From the NCBI GenBank assembly GCA_937920335.1, contig CALGUT010000556.1, positions 1 to 34,712 on the forward strand: 34,712 nt of DNA, read 5' to 3'. Below the pieces are notes generated by a model, which worked only from the letters and a program-made list of their open reading frames with translations, ran no database searches and had not been told where the DNA came from. Positions 1-8,527 of this stretch are shown in pieces. How positions within the stretch are numbered: the first letter of the stretch is position 1; each line of letters begins with the position of its first letter. The DNA is from an uncultured Opitutales bacterium (GTDB lineage Bacteria; Verrucomicrobiota; Verrucomicrobiia; Opitutales; UBA2995). Position numbers and translations under genes: made by a program.

Positions 1-3
1 TAT

Positions 4-81
4 CGGGGTGTAGTTCAGCCTGGCTAGAGCGCCTGCTTTGGGAGCAGGAAGTCGGCGGTTCGAATCCGTCCACCCCGACCA
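4..81 (+). tRNA. tRNA-Pro (anticodon TGG)
   Basis: A full cloverleaf is visible. The acceptor stem pairs CGGGGTG (4-10) with CACCCCG (71-77). The anticodon stem CCTGC/GCAGG encloses the loop TTTGGGA, which gives anticodon TGG and reads CCA proline codons. The T arm carries the standard TTCGAAT loop. Discriminator A78 is followed by an encoded CCA (79-81). A terminator follows 36 nt later, so this is the last or only gene of its transcript. Confidence 0.97.
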
Positions 82-117
82 TTCCAAATTTTTGATGGAG
101 ATTCCCACCTCCTACCA

Positions 118-145
118 GCCTCCGGTAAAATCGGAGGCTTTTTTT
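118..145 (+). terminator. Rho-independent terminator after tRNA-Pro
   Basis: The stem GCCTCCG (118-124) pairs perfectly with CGGAGGC (132-138) around a 7-nt loop, and seven T residues follow (139-145). An extra A117-T139 pair can extend the stem. It is placed to end the tRNA transcript before the LysM gene. Confidence 0.9.
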
Positions 146-266
146 ATGGAATCAAAGTGATGGCAGTCCTGAAGTAATCTAGGAGGGGTGATACGTTCTT
201 ACTTTTGCCGCAGAATGACTGCACTCCCTGCTTGAATTGAATCATAAATCCCTCTTTAGTGGCGAA

Positions 267-866
267 ATGGATAATTTGGCTAAAGCAACTCCGTTCATAG
301 CTATCGCCGCCTTGATTTGTGGTGTCATTGGGCTGATTCTTGGAATCATTGCCTTTCAAAAATCTTCTCAAATGGATGAGATTGCTACGATTAAGGATGC
401 AAACTCCACGATCAGCGGAAGCGTTGCGAGTCTGCAGGAAGAAATGTCAGGTCTTTCCAAAAAATACACGACGGTGGCGAATTTGAAGGAGTTTGCTAAC
501 TCGACTCAATCTGCGTTCAATACGATCACCGAACAGCTTACAAAACTGCGGACACAGAGTCGCACCGATTCTATCAAGATTGCCGAATTGGAGACTAAAG
601 TGGCGAAAGGCGTCACGGCCAGACCTGCGACGACGCCGGTTAGAACAAGTACTACCTCATCTTCAAGCTCGACCGCTACTCCCGGAAGCGATGATACCTC
701 CTCAGTCCCTGCAGGGGGAGGCGAGGAGTATGTTATCCAGTCCGGCGACACGCTTGGTAAAGTTGCCAGTAGTTTTGGTATTACATTGGATAAATTGCTT
801 GCGGCAAATCCGGGTGTTCAGCCCCGTTATCTTCGTGTCGGGCAGAAGATCCTAATCCCCGAGTAA
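267..866 (+). CDS. Membrane-anchored LysM-domain envelope protein
   Basis: This 199-residue protein has an N-terminal hydrophobic segment (about residues 8-30), a polar, probably coiled-coil stretch (about 30-115), a Thr/Ser/Pro-rich linker (about 120-150) and a C-terminal LysM domain (about 153-199) with the typical YVIQSGDTLGKVA opening and a GQKILIPE ending. LysM domains bind the glycan of peptidoglycan, so the protein likely tethers the inner membrane to the wall or acts as a periplasmic scaffold. I chose ATG 267 because it places the membrane segment right at the N terminus. A TTG at 237 in the same frame would add ten residues, but neither start has a good ribosome site. A NUDIX gene begins 14 nt downstream. 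No catalytic domain is visible. Confidence 0.85.
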   Translation: MDNLAKATPFIAIAALICGVIGLILGIIAFQKSSQMDEIATIKDANSTISGSVASLQEEMSGLSKKYTTVANLKEFANSTQSAFNTITEQLTKLRTQSRTDSIKIAELETKVAKGVTARPATTPVRTSTTSSSSSTATPGSDDTSSVPAGGGEEYVIQSGDTLGKVASSFGITLDKLLAANPGVQPRYLRVGQKILIPE

Positions 867-880
867 GTCTGACTTCTCAG

Positions 881-1438
881 ATGCCCGACTCTAGTGAACC
901 CGAAAAATGGGTGAAGCAGGATACGGAGCTACACGCAGATTGTCGGGTTTTTAGAATCTTAAAATCAAGATTTAGTCATCCCGCTCGCAACGAAAAGGGC
1001 GATTTCTTTATTTTGGATGCTCCAGATTGGGTGACGGTAGTCGCGATCACTCCCAATGACGAAGTGGTAACTGTGAATCAATTTAGGTATGGCATTGAAG
1101 CACTTTCACTTGAGGTTCCAGCTGGTATGGTTGAACCGGGAGAGGATCCTTTGAATGCAGGAATTAGAGAGCTTCGCGAGGAGACCGGTTATACGGGGAC
1201 TGATCCCAAACTGCTAGGGTGGGTCTATCCCAACCCAGCTATTCAGAACAATAAGTGCTATGTGGTGGCGATTACGGGTGTGGAGCGTAACACCCCCGTG
1301 GTCTGGGATGATCACGAAGAAATCCAGACTCGGCTCATCCCAGTGAAAAATATTCCATCCATGCTGGCAAACGGAGCGTTTACTCATTCGCTAAGTTGGT
1401 GTGCGTTTCAGATGTATTTTCAGAAGTATTCCCTGTAA
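881..1438 (+). CDS. NUDIX hydrolase, ADP-ribose pyrophosphatase-like
   Basis: This 185-residue cytosolic protein carries a complete NUDIX box at residues 82-103: G82, E88, then R96-E97-L98-x-E100-E101-x-G103. These glutamates bind the Mg2+ that activates water for cleavage of a nucleoside diphosphate linked to another group. The segment before the box (QFRYGIEALSLEVPAGMVEPG) is typical of the ADP-ribose/ADP-sugar pyrophosphatase branch. Such enzymes turn ADP-ribose into AMP and ribose 5-phosphate and remove toxic ADP-sugars. The gene starts 14 nt after the LysM gene, so the two may be co-transcribed although their functions look unrelated. The exact substrate cannot be fixed from sequence. 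Confidence 0.88.
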   Translation: MPDSSEPEKWVKQDTELHADCRVFRILKSRFSHPARNEKGDFFILDAPDWVTVVAITPNDEVVTVNQFRYGIEALSLEVPAGMVEPGEDPLNAGIRELREETGYTGTDPKLLGWVYPNPAIQNNKCYVVAITGVERNTPVVWDDHEEIQTRLIPVKNIPSMLANGAFTHSLSWCAFQMYFQKYSL

Positions 1439-1528
1439 CGGGTTAGCTCACCAATGCGTTTAGATAATTAGTTGCTGCTTATTTTGAATGGTTAACGCAG
1501 ACTTACGTCTTAGGTATTAATAAGTTAT

Positions 1529-2560
1529 ATGAATCGGTTACTCATTCCCATAATCATCGGCTCAGTGCTGTTTGGCGCTCTGGCGGTGCCAAAGGTAATC
1601 TTGGGATTATCCTACTTTGAAGAAGCAGGGTGGGTGTATTCGAAGCCGGTTTTCGTAAGAATTTTGATCGATTTTCTGTTCGCATGGGTAGTCGCCATCG
1701 TTGTGTGGTTGCAGCTTGAGCGGCGTCCTTGGATTACGACGTTGGCATTTTGCTTCTCCACGTTGCTGGTCACAGCGTTTTGGATCTCAGCGTTCAAGAA
1801 TGCGCCCCGTGGATTCAGGCAGAATATGGCATTCATGTATGAATACATCGATGCGAACCCGCTTCGTGCGCTTCCGAAGGTACCTCAAGACATCGTAGAA
1901 CGCGCGGAGCCCAGGCCCGTTAGGCCGGCGCCAAGTGCGGTCCAGGAAAATGAACCGGAACCGGTGGTCGGGCCTGAAAAGCAGGTGGAGCAGACCTTTT
2001 ATGCCGTTTTGAGGGCGTTGAAAAAGTATGAATCAAGTACGGTGCTTGCCCTGGCTGATCAGAATACCTGGAGCTACTTTTCTGACCTTAAAAATCTGGC
2101 GCTCACTGCGGATCGGGAGGTTATCGAAAAGCTGAAGGCAATTGACCGCTTTCAGGTTTTAGCCCTCAGGCACATCAAAAATCGGGAAGAATTGGCTGAG
2201 ATTACCGAAGAAGGTTTATTCAGACAAGCCGTTCTGCAGGGGTGGTTTTTTGTCGGGGATAAGCCCGAAGTGAGAATCGATTTCATAGATATCATGCCCG
2301 GTGGAAATGAGGCGATGGCAGATATCATCGTTAACAGCATAATTCCTGATGAGCGTTTGGAGTTTATACGCGAGAAGGGTTTATGGAAAATGAACCTCCT
2401 TCAATTGCTTCCACGGCAGGAAGAAAAGATACTTATGACCCTGCATCAAAAGGGGCAGTCCGAAGAGGAGTTCTTCTGGAATTTCCTGCAGCAAGAAACA
2501 GGACGAGAACCTTCCCCCGATATTTGGGAACCGATCATAACGAATCCTGAACAAGGTTAG
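1529..2560 (+). CDS. Uncharacterised three-helix membrane protein with large soluble C-terminal domain
   Basis: This 343-residue protein is not recognised. Three hydrophobic segments sit at about residues 4-27, 43-62 and 68-88. A charged Pro/Glu-rich linker follows (about 125-155), then a soluble region (about 155-343) rich in charged and aromatic residues. The soluble part alternates helix-like and strand-like stretches and resembles accessory domains of the NTF2-like or lipoprotein type, but no motif settles this. The gene stands alone: 90 nt separate it from the NUDIX gene and 175 nt from sdhC, which probably has its own promoter. It is likely an inner-membrane protein; its role is unknown. 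Confidence 0.75.
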   Translation: MNRLLIPIIIGSVLFGALAVPKVILGLSYFEEAGWVYSKPVFVRILIDFLFAWVVAIVVWLQLERRPWITTLAFCFSTLLVTAFWISAFKNAPRGFRQNMAFMYEYIDANPLRALPKVPQDIVERAEPRPVRPAPSAVQENEPEPVVGPEKQVEQTFYAVLRALKKYESSTVLALADQNTWSYFSDLKNLALTADREVIEKLKAIDRFQVLALRHIKNREELAEITEEGLFRQAVLQGWFFVGDKPEVRIDFIDIMPGGNEAMADIIVNSIIPDERLEFIREKGLWKMNLLQLLPRQEEKILMTLHQKGQSEEEFFWNFLQQETGREPSPDIWEPIITNPEQG

Positions 2561-2735
2561 GGCAAAAAATCTGAATTTTTAAGTGTTTGGTAGTAGGAAT
2601 AATGCTCAGGTAAAGTGATACTTATAAAAGTGTGGGTTATTAGACTCTTATCTTGCTGGACTTTGCGTTCTGTTGAATGCTTCCTAGCGTAAGCTTTTTA
2701 GCCTCCCGCTAATTAATTCTACTGATTCTCTTTAT

Positions 2736-3494
2736 ATGAGCCTACTTGCTTCTTCTCTAGGTAAGAAATACGTCATGGCGTTGTCTGGACTGGTACTTTC
2801 CATTTTTGTACTGGGCCATATGGTTGGTAACCTCCAAGTTTTTGGAGATCCCTACCTGATAAACGCTTATGGCTATAAACTTCAACATCTGCCCTACGGA
2901 TTACTTTGGGTGGTAAGACTGTTTCTCCTAGCTTGTGTGGTAGCGCACATCTGGGCGGCTATCACGCTCAAGATCCAGAATAAGAAAGCCAGGCCGCAAG
3001 ACTACGAAGCGAAAGCCACGGTGCAGGCATCACTTGCCTCTCGTACGATGATCATGTCTGGGTTGATCATACTTGCGTTCCTAATTTTTCACCTTCTGCA
3101 TTATACAGTGAGGGCGGTTCCTGGCCACCAGTATAACCATGCTATAATCGCTAACGACGGGACCGAGTATCCTGCTGAGGTGCCGTTGGTCCTCCATGGA
3201 AAAACGAAGGTCGATGCGTATGGAGATCCTCTTATTGTGCACAATGTTCATGATATGATGATCGCTGGGTTCTCTTACCCGTTGATTTCCCTATTCTACA
3301 TCATCGGCGTGTACCTTCTATGTATGCACCTTTCACATGGGGTGAGTAGTATGTTTCAGTCTCTGGGGTTACGAAATGAAAAGTGGCGCTACCGGTTGGA
3401 CAAGATAGCCATGGTGTATGGCTGGGTAACTTTCTTGGGGTATGCTTCCATTCCCCTTGGTATTTGGTTCGGGATCGTCAACGCGTCCGTATAA
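2736..3494 (+). CDS. sdhC: Succinate dehydrogenase cytochrome b subunit
   Basis: This 252-residue integral membrane subunit anchors succinate:quinone oxidoreductase and passes electrons between the iron-sulfur subunit and quinone through heme b. About five membrane helices are visible. Candidate heme-ligand histidines fall inside helices: H28 (GHMVGN), H71 (AHIW), H119/H122 (FHLLH) and H198/H201 (MHLSHG). A single fused anchor with a long polar loop (about 126-170) is typical of the b558-type, di-heme SQR/fumarate reductase class found in Bacteroidota, Verrucomicrobiota and Epsilonproteobacteria. sdhA follows after 25 nt. The start has no Shine-Dalgarno sequence but is preceded by a pyrimidine-rich stretch. 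Confidence 0.93.
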   Translation: MSLLASSLGKKYVMALSGLVLSIFVLGHMVGNLQVFGDPYLINAYGYKLQHLPYGLLWVVRLFLLACVVAHIWAAITLKIQNKKARPQDYEAKATVQASLASRTMIMSGLIILAFLIFHLLHYTVRAVPGHQYNHAIIANDGTEYPAEVPLVLHGKTKVDAYGDPLIVHNVHDMMIAGFSYPLISLFYIIGVYLLCMHLSHGVSSMFQSLGLRNEKWRYRLDKIAMVYGWVTFLGYASIPLGIWFGIVNASV

Positions 3495-3519
3495 TTCACA
3501 AACGAGAAACATTTAAGTC

Positions 3520-5454
3520 ATGATATTAGACTCAAAAATTCCAGATGGTCCTCTCGAAGATAAATGGCAGAATCACAAGTTCAGCAACAAGCTGGTAAAT
3601 CCTGCCAACAAGCGGAAATTCAACGTTATCGTCGTCGGCTCAGGATTAGCGGGAGGAGCCGCTGCTGCTTCTCTTGGTCAACTCGGCTTCAACGTAAAAT
3701 GTTTTTGCTACCAAGATAGTCCCCGTCGAGCTCACTCGATCGCTGCGCAGGGAGGAATCAACGCTTCCAAGAATTACCAGAATGATGGTGATAGCGTGTA
3801 TCGTCTTTTCTATGATACGATAAAAGGTGGAGATTTCCGATCTCGTGAAGCCAACGTATATCGATTGGCGGAGGTCAGCGGAAACATCATTGACCAATGT
3901 GTGGCCCAAGGCGTTCCGTTTGCTCGTGAGTATGGAGGATTGTTAGCGAATCGTTCGTTTGGTGGAGCTCAGGTGTCCCGCACGTTCTACGCGCGCGGCC
4001 AAACGGGGCAGCAGTTGCTTTTGGGTGCTTACTCGGCTCTAAATCAACAAATTGCGGCCGGTCAGGTCCAAATGTATAATCGTCACGAAATGCTGGATCT
4101 GGTCAAGGTGGACGGTCATGCGAAGGGCATCATAACTCGAAATCTGGTTAATGGCGCGATTGAGTCATGGAGTGCTGATGCGGTGGTATTGGCAACGGGT
4201 GGTTACAGTACAGTGTTTTTCTTATCTACTTGCGCAGCAGGTGTAAATGTTACCGGTGCGTTTCGTTCTTACAAGAAGGGAGCCGGCTTCGCGAATCCTT
4301 GTTACACGCAAATTCACCCCACTTGTATTCCTCAGGAAGGTGATCATCAGTCGAAACTGACGTTGATGTCTGAATCGCTCCGCAACGATGGTCGCGTATG
4401 GGTCCCTAAGGATCCGAAGGTTTCTGAGAAGTTACGTAAAAAAGAAATTCGCCCACGCGATGTAGCCGAAGCGGATCGCGATTATTTTTTGGAACGCAAG
4501 TATCCGAGTTTTGGCAATCTCGCTCCACGGGATATTTCAAGCCGGTCAGCTAAGGAAGCCTGCGACGAAGGTCGCGGCATTTCTGGCACTGGATTTGGAG
4601 TGTATTTGGATTTTGAAGACGCGATTGGTCGTCTGGGCCAGCCAGCTATCGCTGAACGTTACGGCAATCTTTTTGACATGTATCAGCGGATCTCTGGTGA
4701 GAGTGGCTATGAGACTCCGATGATGATCTATCCTGCACCTCACTACACCATGGGTGGGCTTTGGGTGGATTACAACTTGATGAGTAATATCGAGGGGCTG
4801 TTCGTTTTAGGAGAGGCGAACTTCTCTGATCACGGTGCCAACCGCTTGGGAGCCAGTGCGCTTATGCAGGGACTGGCTGATGGTTACTTTGTCGCTCCTT
4901 ACACAGTGGCCAATTATCTGGCTCAAGTCGGAGCCGGGGTTCCTGATCCGGATGGACCGGCATTCCGTGAAGCCAAAGCGGAAGTTAATGATCGCACAAA
5001 CAAGCTATTAAGTATCCAGGGTAAACGATCTGCTCGATCCATCCATATCGAGCTCGGTCGTATCATGTGGGAGTATTGTGGTATGTCCCGAACAGAGGAA
5101 GGGCTTAAGAAGGCGCTTGCTTTGATCCCTGAATTGCGTCGGGAATTTTGGAGTAATGTTCGCGTTCCAGGTAAGGGTGAACAACTCAACATAGAACTCG
5201 AACGTGCGGGTCGGGTAGCTGATCACTTGGAGTTTGCTGAATTGATGTGTCATGACGCGCTTAATCGCGATGAATCCTGCGGAGGTCACTTCCGAGCGGA
5301 GCACCAAACAGAAGAAGGGGAAGCAGTACGCGATGACGAGAATTTCTCCCATGTTTCCGTCTGGGAAAGCAAAGGAGCAGATACCGCTCCGGTTAAACAC
5401 AAGGAGGAGCTGGTTTACGAATCGGTTAAGATGGCAACCCGCAGTTACAAGTAA
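3520..5454 (+). CDS. sdhA: Succinate dehydrogenase / fumarate reductase flavoprotein subunit
   Basis: This 644-residue catalytic subunit oxidises succinate to fumarate with FAD. The dinucleotide-binding GSGLAGG motif is at residues 40-46. H72, in the AHSIAAQGGIN motif, is the residue that links covalently to FAD. The substrate-site segment HPTCIPQEGDHQSKL and the late NFSDHGANRLGASALMQGL motif are both intact. The length and insertions match the non-classical (Bacteroidota/Verrucomicrobiota) form rather than the shorter proteobacterial enzyme. It lies between the anchor and iron-sulfur genes with gaps of 25 and 15 nt, so one transcript is expected. Direction in vivo (succinate oxidation or fumarate reduction) cannot be told from sequence. 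Confidence 0.96.
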   Translation: MILDSKIPDGPLEDKWQNHKFSNKLVNPANKRKFNVIVVGSGLAGGAAAASLGQLGFNVKCFCYQDSPRRAHSIAAQGGINASKNYQNDGDSVYRLFYDTIKGGDFRSREANVYRLAEVSGNIIDQCVAQGVPFAREYGGLLANRSFGGAQVSRTFYARGQTGQQLLLGAYSALNQQIAAGQVQMYNRHEMLDLVKVDGHAKGIITRNLVNGAIESWSADAVVLATGGYSTVFFLSTCAAGVNVTGAFRSYKKGAGFANPCYTQIHPTCIPQEGDHQSKLTLMSESLRNDGRVWVPKDPKVSEKLRKKEIRPRDVAEADRDYFLERKYPSFGNLAPRDISSRSAKEACDEGRGISGTGFGVYLDFEDAIGRLGQPAIAERYGNLFDMYQRISGESGYETPMMIYPAPHYTMGGLWVDYNLMSNIEGLFVLGEANFSDHGANRLGASALMQGLADGYFVAPYTVANYLAQVGAGVPDPDGPAFREAKAEVNDRTNKLLSIQGKRSARSIHIELGRIMWEYCGMSRTEEGLKKALALIPELRREFWSNVRVPGKGEQLNIELERAGRVADHLEFAELMCHDALNRDESCGGHFRAEHQTEEGEAVRDDENFSHVSVWESKGADTAPVKHKEELVYESVKMATRSYK

Positions 5455-5469
5455 TCAGAGACTAATTTC

Positions 5470-6228
5470 ATGAAACTTACTTTACGTATTTGGAGACAGG
5501 ACGGACAGAATGGGTCCGGCCGTTTGGTGGACTACAAAATGGATGACGTATCACCGGATTCGTCGTTTCTGGAAATGTTGGATTTGCTTAATGAGGATCT
5601 GATCGAGAGCGGGGATGAGCCGATTGCGTTCGATCACGATTGTCGCGAAGGAATCTGCGGCATGTGTTCTTTGACGATCAACGGTATCCCTCACGGGCCA
5701 GAACGTATGACTACGGCTTGCCAGTTGCACATGCGGCACTTTAGCGATGGCGAAACCATTACGGTGGAACCGTGGCGCGCGAAGCCGTTTCCAGTGTTGC
5801 AGGATCTTGTAGTTGATCGTTCGCCAATGGACGCGATCCAGCAGGCTGGAGGATTTATTTCGGTGAGAACTGGGAGTGCTCCTGATGGCAATGCGATCCC
5901 GATTTCCAAAGAGATCGCTGATTATGCGATGGATGCCGCCGCCTGTATCGGATGTGGTGCCTGCGTTGCGGCGTGTAAGAATGCGTCCGCTATGTTGTTT
6001 ACGGCTGCGAAATCGTCTCAACTCAATAGCCTCCCTCAGGGTAAGGCGGAGAAAGATCGTCGCGTTCTTAGTATGGTGGCCTCTATGGATGAAGCGGGTT
6101 TTGGGAATTGCACGAATTATGGGGAATGCCAAGCGGTGTGTCCAAAGGGTATTAGCCTCGATTTCATTGCTCAAATGAACCGTGAGTACGCGGTGGCTTC
6201 TGTGAAGCAGATCTTTGGGCGAGCATAG
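5470..6228 (+). CDS. sdhB: Succinate dehydrogenase / fumarate reductase iron-sulfur subunit
   Basis: This 252-residue electron-transfer subunit holds three iron-sulfur clusters. The plant-type [2Fe-2S] ligands are C58, C63, C66 and C84. The ferredoxin-like half carries C159-x2-C162-x2-C165-x3-C169 and then C214, C220 and C224, which together coordinate the [4Fe-4S] and [3Fe-4S] clusters. It relays electrons from the flavoprotein to the heme b anchor. It is the last gene of the sdhCAB operon; a strong terminator lies 55 nt downstream. Confidence 0.96.
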   Translation: MKLTLRIWRQDGQNGSGRLVDYKMDDVSPDSSFLEMLDLLNEDLIESGDEPIAFDHDCREGICGMCSLTINGIPHGPERMTTACQLHMRHFSDGETITVEPWRAKPFPVLQDLVVDRSPMDAIQQAGGFISVRTGSAPDGNAIPISKEIADYAMDAAACIGCGACVAACKNASAMLFTAAKSSQLNSLPQGKAEKDRRVLSMVASMDEAGFGNCTNYGECQAVCPKGISLDFIAQMNREYAVASVKQIFGRA

Positions 6229-6282
6229 TTTGCTAGGATCTCCGGTTCTTTGCCGGTTTTCGTCTATAATGATGATGGCCTG

Positions 6283-6339
6283 AATCAGCCAGGTCTTGAG
6301 TACAATCATTGTAAAATTCGACCTCGGCTGATTTTTTTT
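6283..6339 (+). terminator. Rho-independent terminator of the sdh operon
   Basis: AATCAGCC (6283-6290) pairs with GGCTGATT (6326-6333). The adjoining AGGTC (6291-6295) pairs with GACCT (6320-6324), with one bulged C. Eight T residues (6332-6339) end the structure. The 24-nt apical region contains a further small palindrome, TACAAT/ATTGTA. It separates sdhB from the sensor kinase gene. Confidence 0.85.
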
Positions 6340-6413
6340 GGCGAAATCAGGCTCGATTGGAGGAGAAGTAGAAGGCTCTCAAAGATCAATCCTATCTGTT
6401 AATATTTCTTCAA

Positions 6414-7553
6414 ATGGTCCAAGACGAATCCATTGATATCTCGAACAAGGTGATTCTCGTCATCGACGATAGTCCCTTGGACCGAAAGCTAATTTCCAAA
6501 GCCCTCGAGCGCCAAAATTTCAAGGTGTTCTCCGCTGGTAGTGGGGAAGAGGGTATCAGTATGATCGGATCTGTTCTTCCAGACTTAATCCTTCTCGATA
6601 TTATGATGGAGGGAATGGACGGCTTGGAAACCTGCGAAAAGCTTAAGGAAATGCCTGAGTGTCAAAATGTGGCGATCATTTTCATGACCGGTAAGACGGA
6701 TTCAGATTCGATCTTACAGGCTTTTTCCGAAGGAGCGTCCGACTATATTACCAAACCCTATCGAATCAAAGAGGCGCTTGCCAGAATCGAGACTCACCTA
6801 AAAGTAAGAAGTTTACTTCAGCAACATAAGGCTTTCATCCAGGCTCTGACCAAAGCAAACTCCGAAAAATCAAAGTTTCTTGGGATTGCCTCGCACGATC
6901 TAAAAAATCCGCTGATTTCAATCAACGGGTTGGCGAGCTTTTTGGCGTCAGGAAAATTTGGAGCTCTCAGCGCGACTCAAGCTGAGATGGCATCTAGCAT
7001 TTATGAAGCCTCAGAAGCGATGTTGGCATTGGTAAATGACCTTTTCGACGTTGCATTGATAGAGACAGGTCAGCTCAGTGTAGAAATTGATGAGGTAGAC
7101 CTCTATTCTGTTGTGAAAACGTCTGTAAACCTCTACCGTGTTACTGCGGGAAAAAAGGATATCGAGATCGAATTTATCGAAAGAGATATCCCCGCAAAAG
7201 TCCGTTGCGATAAACGTCAGGTTCGTCGCGTCATGGACAATTTACTGAGCAATGCAATCAAGTTTTCAGAGCCTAACACTAAGATTTCAGTGATTCTGGA
7301 AAGTGATAAAAACTGGGTATTTTTCCGGGTTGCTGACGAAGGTCCGGGAATTCCGGAAAATGAATTCGATATGTTGTTTGGCAGTTTTTCCAAGACGTCT
7401 GTGAAGCCGACCGGCGGAGAGACCAGCACGGGCTTGGGGCTCAATATTTGTAAGACGGTCATGCAAGCGCATGGTGGAGATATATACGCCGAAAATTTGC
7501 CAGAAAAGGGCGCTCAATTTTCTGTCCAATTACACAAAACTGCGGTTTGCTAA
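6414..7553 (+). CDS. Soluble hybrid response regulator-histidine kinase
   Basis: This 379-residue cytosolic signalling protein places its receiver domain first (about residues 12-132) and its kinase core after it. The receiver has the acidic pair D18/D19, phosphoacceptor D62, T92 and K114. The HisKA helix has H161 in HDLKNP. The ATPase domain has N-box N276/N280, DEGPGI (308-313) and a glycine-rich GLGL (340-343). No membrane segment or sensory domain is present, so it is probably fed by a partner kinase or phosphotransfer protein encoded elsewhere. This REC-HisKA-HATPase order is common in soluble hybrid kinases. The SMP-30 gene starts 6 nt after its stop, so they are likely co-transcribed. 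No cognate output regulator lies nearby. The start has no Shine-Dalgarno sequence. Confidence 0.92.
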   Translation: MVQDESIDISNKVILVIDDSPLDRKLISKALERQNFKVFSAGSGEEGISMIGSVLPDLILLDIMMEGMDGLETCEKLKEMPECQNVAIIFMTGKTDSDSILQAFSEGASDYITKPYRIKEALARIETHLKVRSLLQQHKAFIQALTKANSEKSKFLGIASHDLKNPLISINGLASFLASGKFGALSATQAEMASSIYEASEAMLALVNDLFDVALIETGQLSVEIDEVDLYSVVKTSVNLYRVTAGKKDIEIEFIERDIPAKVRCDKRQVRRVMDNLLSNAIKFSEPNTKISVILESDKNWVFFRVADEGPGIPENEFDMLFGSFSKTSVKPTGGETSTGLGLNICKTVMQAHGGDIYAENLPEKGAQFSVQLHKTAVC

Positions 7554-7559
7554 TTCCAT

Positions 7560-8432
7560 ATGGAATTAGAAGTAGTCTGGGACGCGGGTGCCACATTGGG
7601 AGAAGGTCCCATCTGGTATAACAACAAACTCCACTGGGTCGACATCGACGAAGGGCGGGTCCATATTTATCATCCTAGGGAGGATAAGAAGGAGACTTTT
7701 CAGCTATCGGGTAAAGTAGGAACGGTGGTTCCTAGGAAATCCGGCGGTCTTGTGTTGGCGATGGAAGATGGATTTGCCCTGTTCGATCCGAAGAAAGAAC
7801 GGTTAACCCCACTCCCCAATCCTCCTTCAGAAACCTTGGCGGGTCGATTCAACGATGGAAAGTGCGATCCTCAGGGACGTTTTTGGGCAGGCACGATGGC
7901 GAGTCGCGATGGCAAAGCGATTGGTAGCCTCTACCGCCTGGATCCGGATTTCCAATGCGAGATTATCCAGAATGGTATCGGGTGTTCGAATGGACTTACC
8001 TGGAGTAATGACCAGACCACGTTTTATTATATTGATAGTTTTAAGAACCGTATTGAAGCCTATGATTTTGATGCCGATTCGGGCGATATTTCCAATCTCA
8101 GGGTCATCGCCGACACCCCAGCTGGAAAGAATCCACCGATCTACGATGGTATGACCATCGATTCGGAAGGCCTACTTTGGGTCGCTCGATGGACTGGCAG
8201 TGGCGTGCAGTGTATCGATCCATCCACTGGAAACGTAGTCGAGCAGATCGACGTTCCAGTTCGAAAAGTGACCGCCTGTTGGTTCGGTGGAGATGATCTC
8301 AAAGATCTTTACATCACAACTGCTTCAGTTGACGAAACCGAAGAGCAACTCAAAGACCAGCCTCATGCTGGAGCCTTGTTCCGTTGCCGTCCGGGTGCAC
8401 GAGGTCTTCCCGCTGTTCCTTTTGCAGGTTAG
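7560..8432 (+). CDS. SMP-30/gluconolactonase family sugar lactonase
   Basis: This 290-residue protein is a six-bladed beta-propeller of the SMP-30/Gnl/LRE family, whose members open sugar lactones such as gluconolactone or arabinonolactone. The family's metal ligands are visible as E15 (LGEGP), N144 (GCSNGLTWS) and D196 (YDGM), with substrate-site N98/D99 in RFNDGK. There is no signal peptide, so it acts in the cytoplasm. It follows the hybrid kinase by 6 nt and converges with the PhoD gene. The substrate sugar is not determinable from sequence; family annotation is firm. Confidence 0.9.
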   Translation: MELEVVWDAGATLGEGPIWYNNKLHWVDIDEGRVHIYHPREDKKETFQLSGKVGTVVPRKSGGLVLAMEDGFALFDPKKERLTPLPNPPSETLAGRFNDGKCDPQGRFWAGTMASRDGKAIGSLYRLDPDFQCEIIQNGIGCSNGLTWSNDQTTFYYIDSFKNRIEAYDFDADSGDISNLRVIADTPAGKNPPIYDGMTIDSEGLLWVARWTGSGVQCIDPSTGNVVEQIDVPVRKVTACWFGGDDLKDLYITTASVDETEEQLKDQPHAGALFRCRPGARGLPAVPFAG

Positions 8433-8527
8433 ACGCTTTCGGTTGGCTGCCGTCTCTTGAGAATAGATAAAGCTTCGAATGCTTCGTTTTTTTGCCTGAG
8501 TCTGTCTCGAAGCAGAACGTTATTCTA

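Noticed and set aside
181..235. AGGAGGGG followed by a GTG frame of about 15 codons upstream of the LysM gene, possible leader peptide
   Set aside because: The GTG touches the purine stretch, leaving no proper spacing, and the frame has no attenuator structure after it.
5551..6309. 252-codon open frame on the minus strand opposite sdhB
   Set aside because: It is antisense to a fully motif-supported sdhB, with Arg/His/Ile-rich composition typical of a shadow frame.
8433..8527. Possible bidirectional terminator between the convergent lactonase and phosphatase genes (TGCTTCG/CGAAGCA, T-run at about 8487-8494)
   Set aside because: The T-run lies in the loop rather than after the stem, and alternative stems are short, so it does not form a standard terminator.
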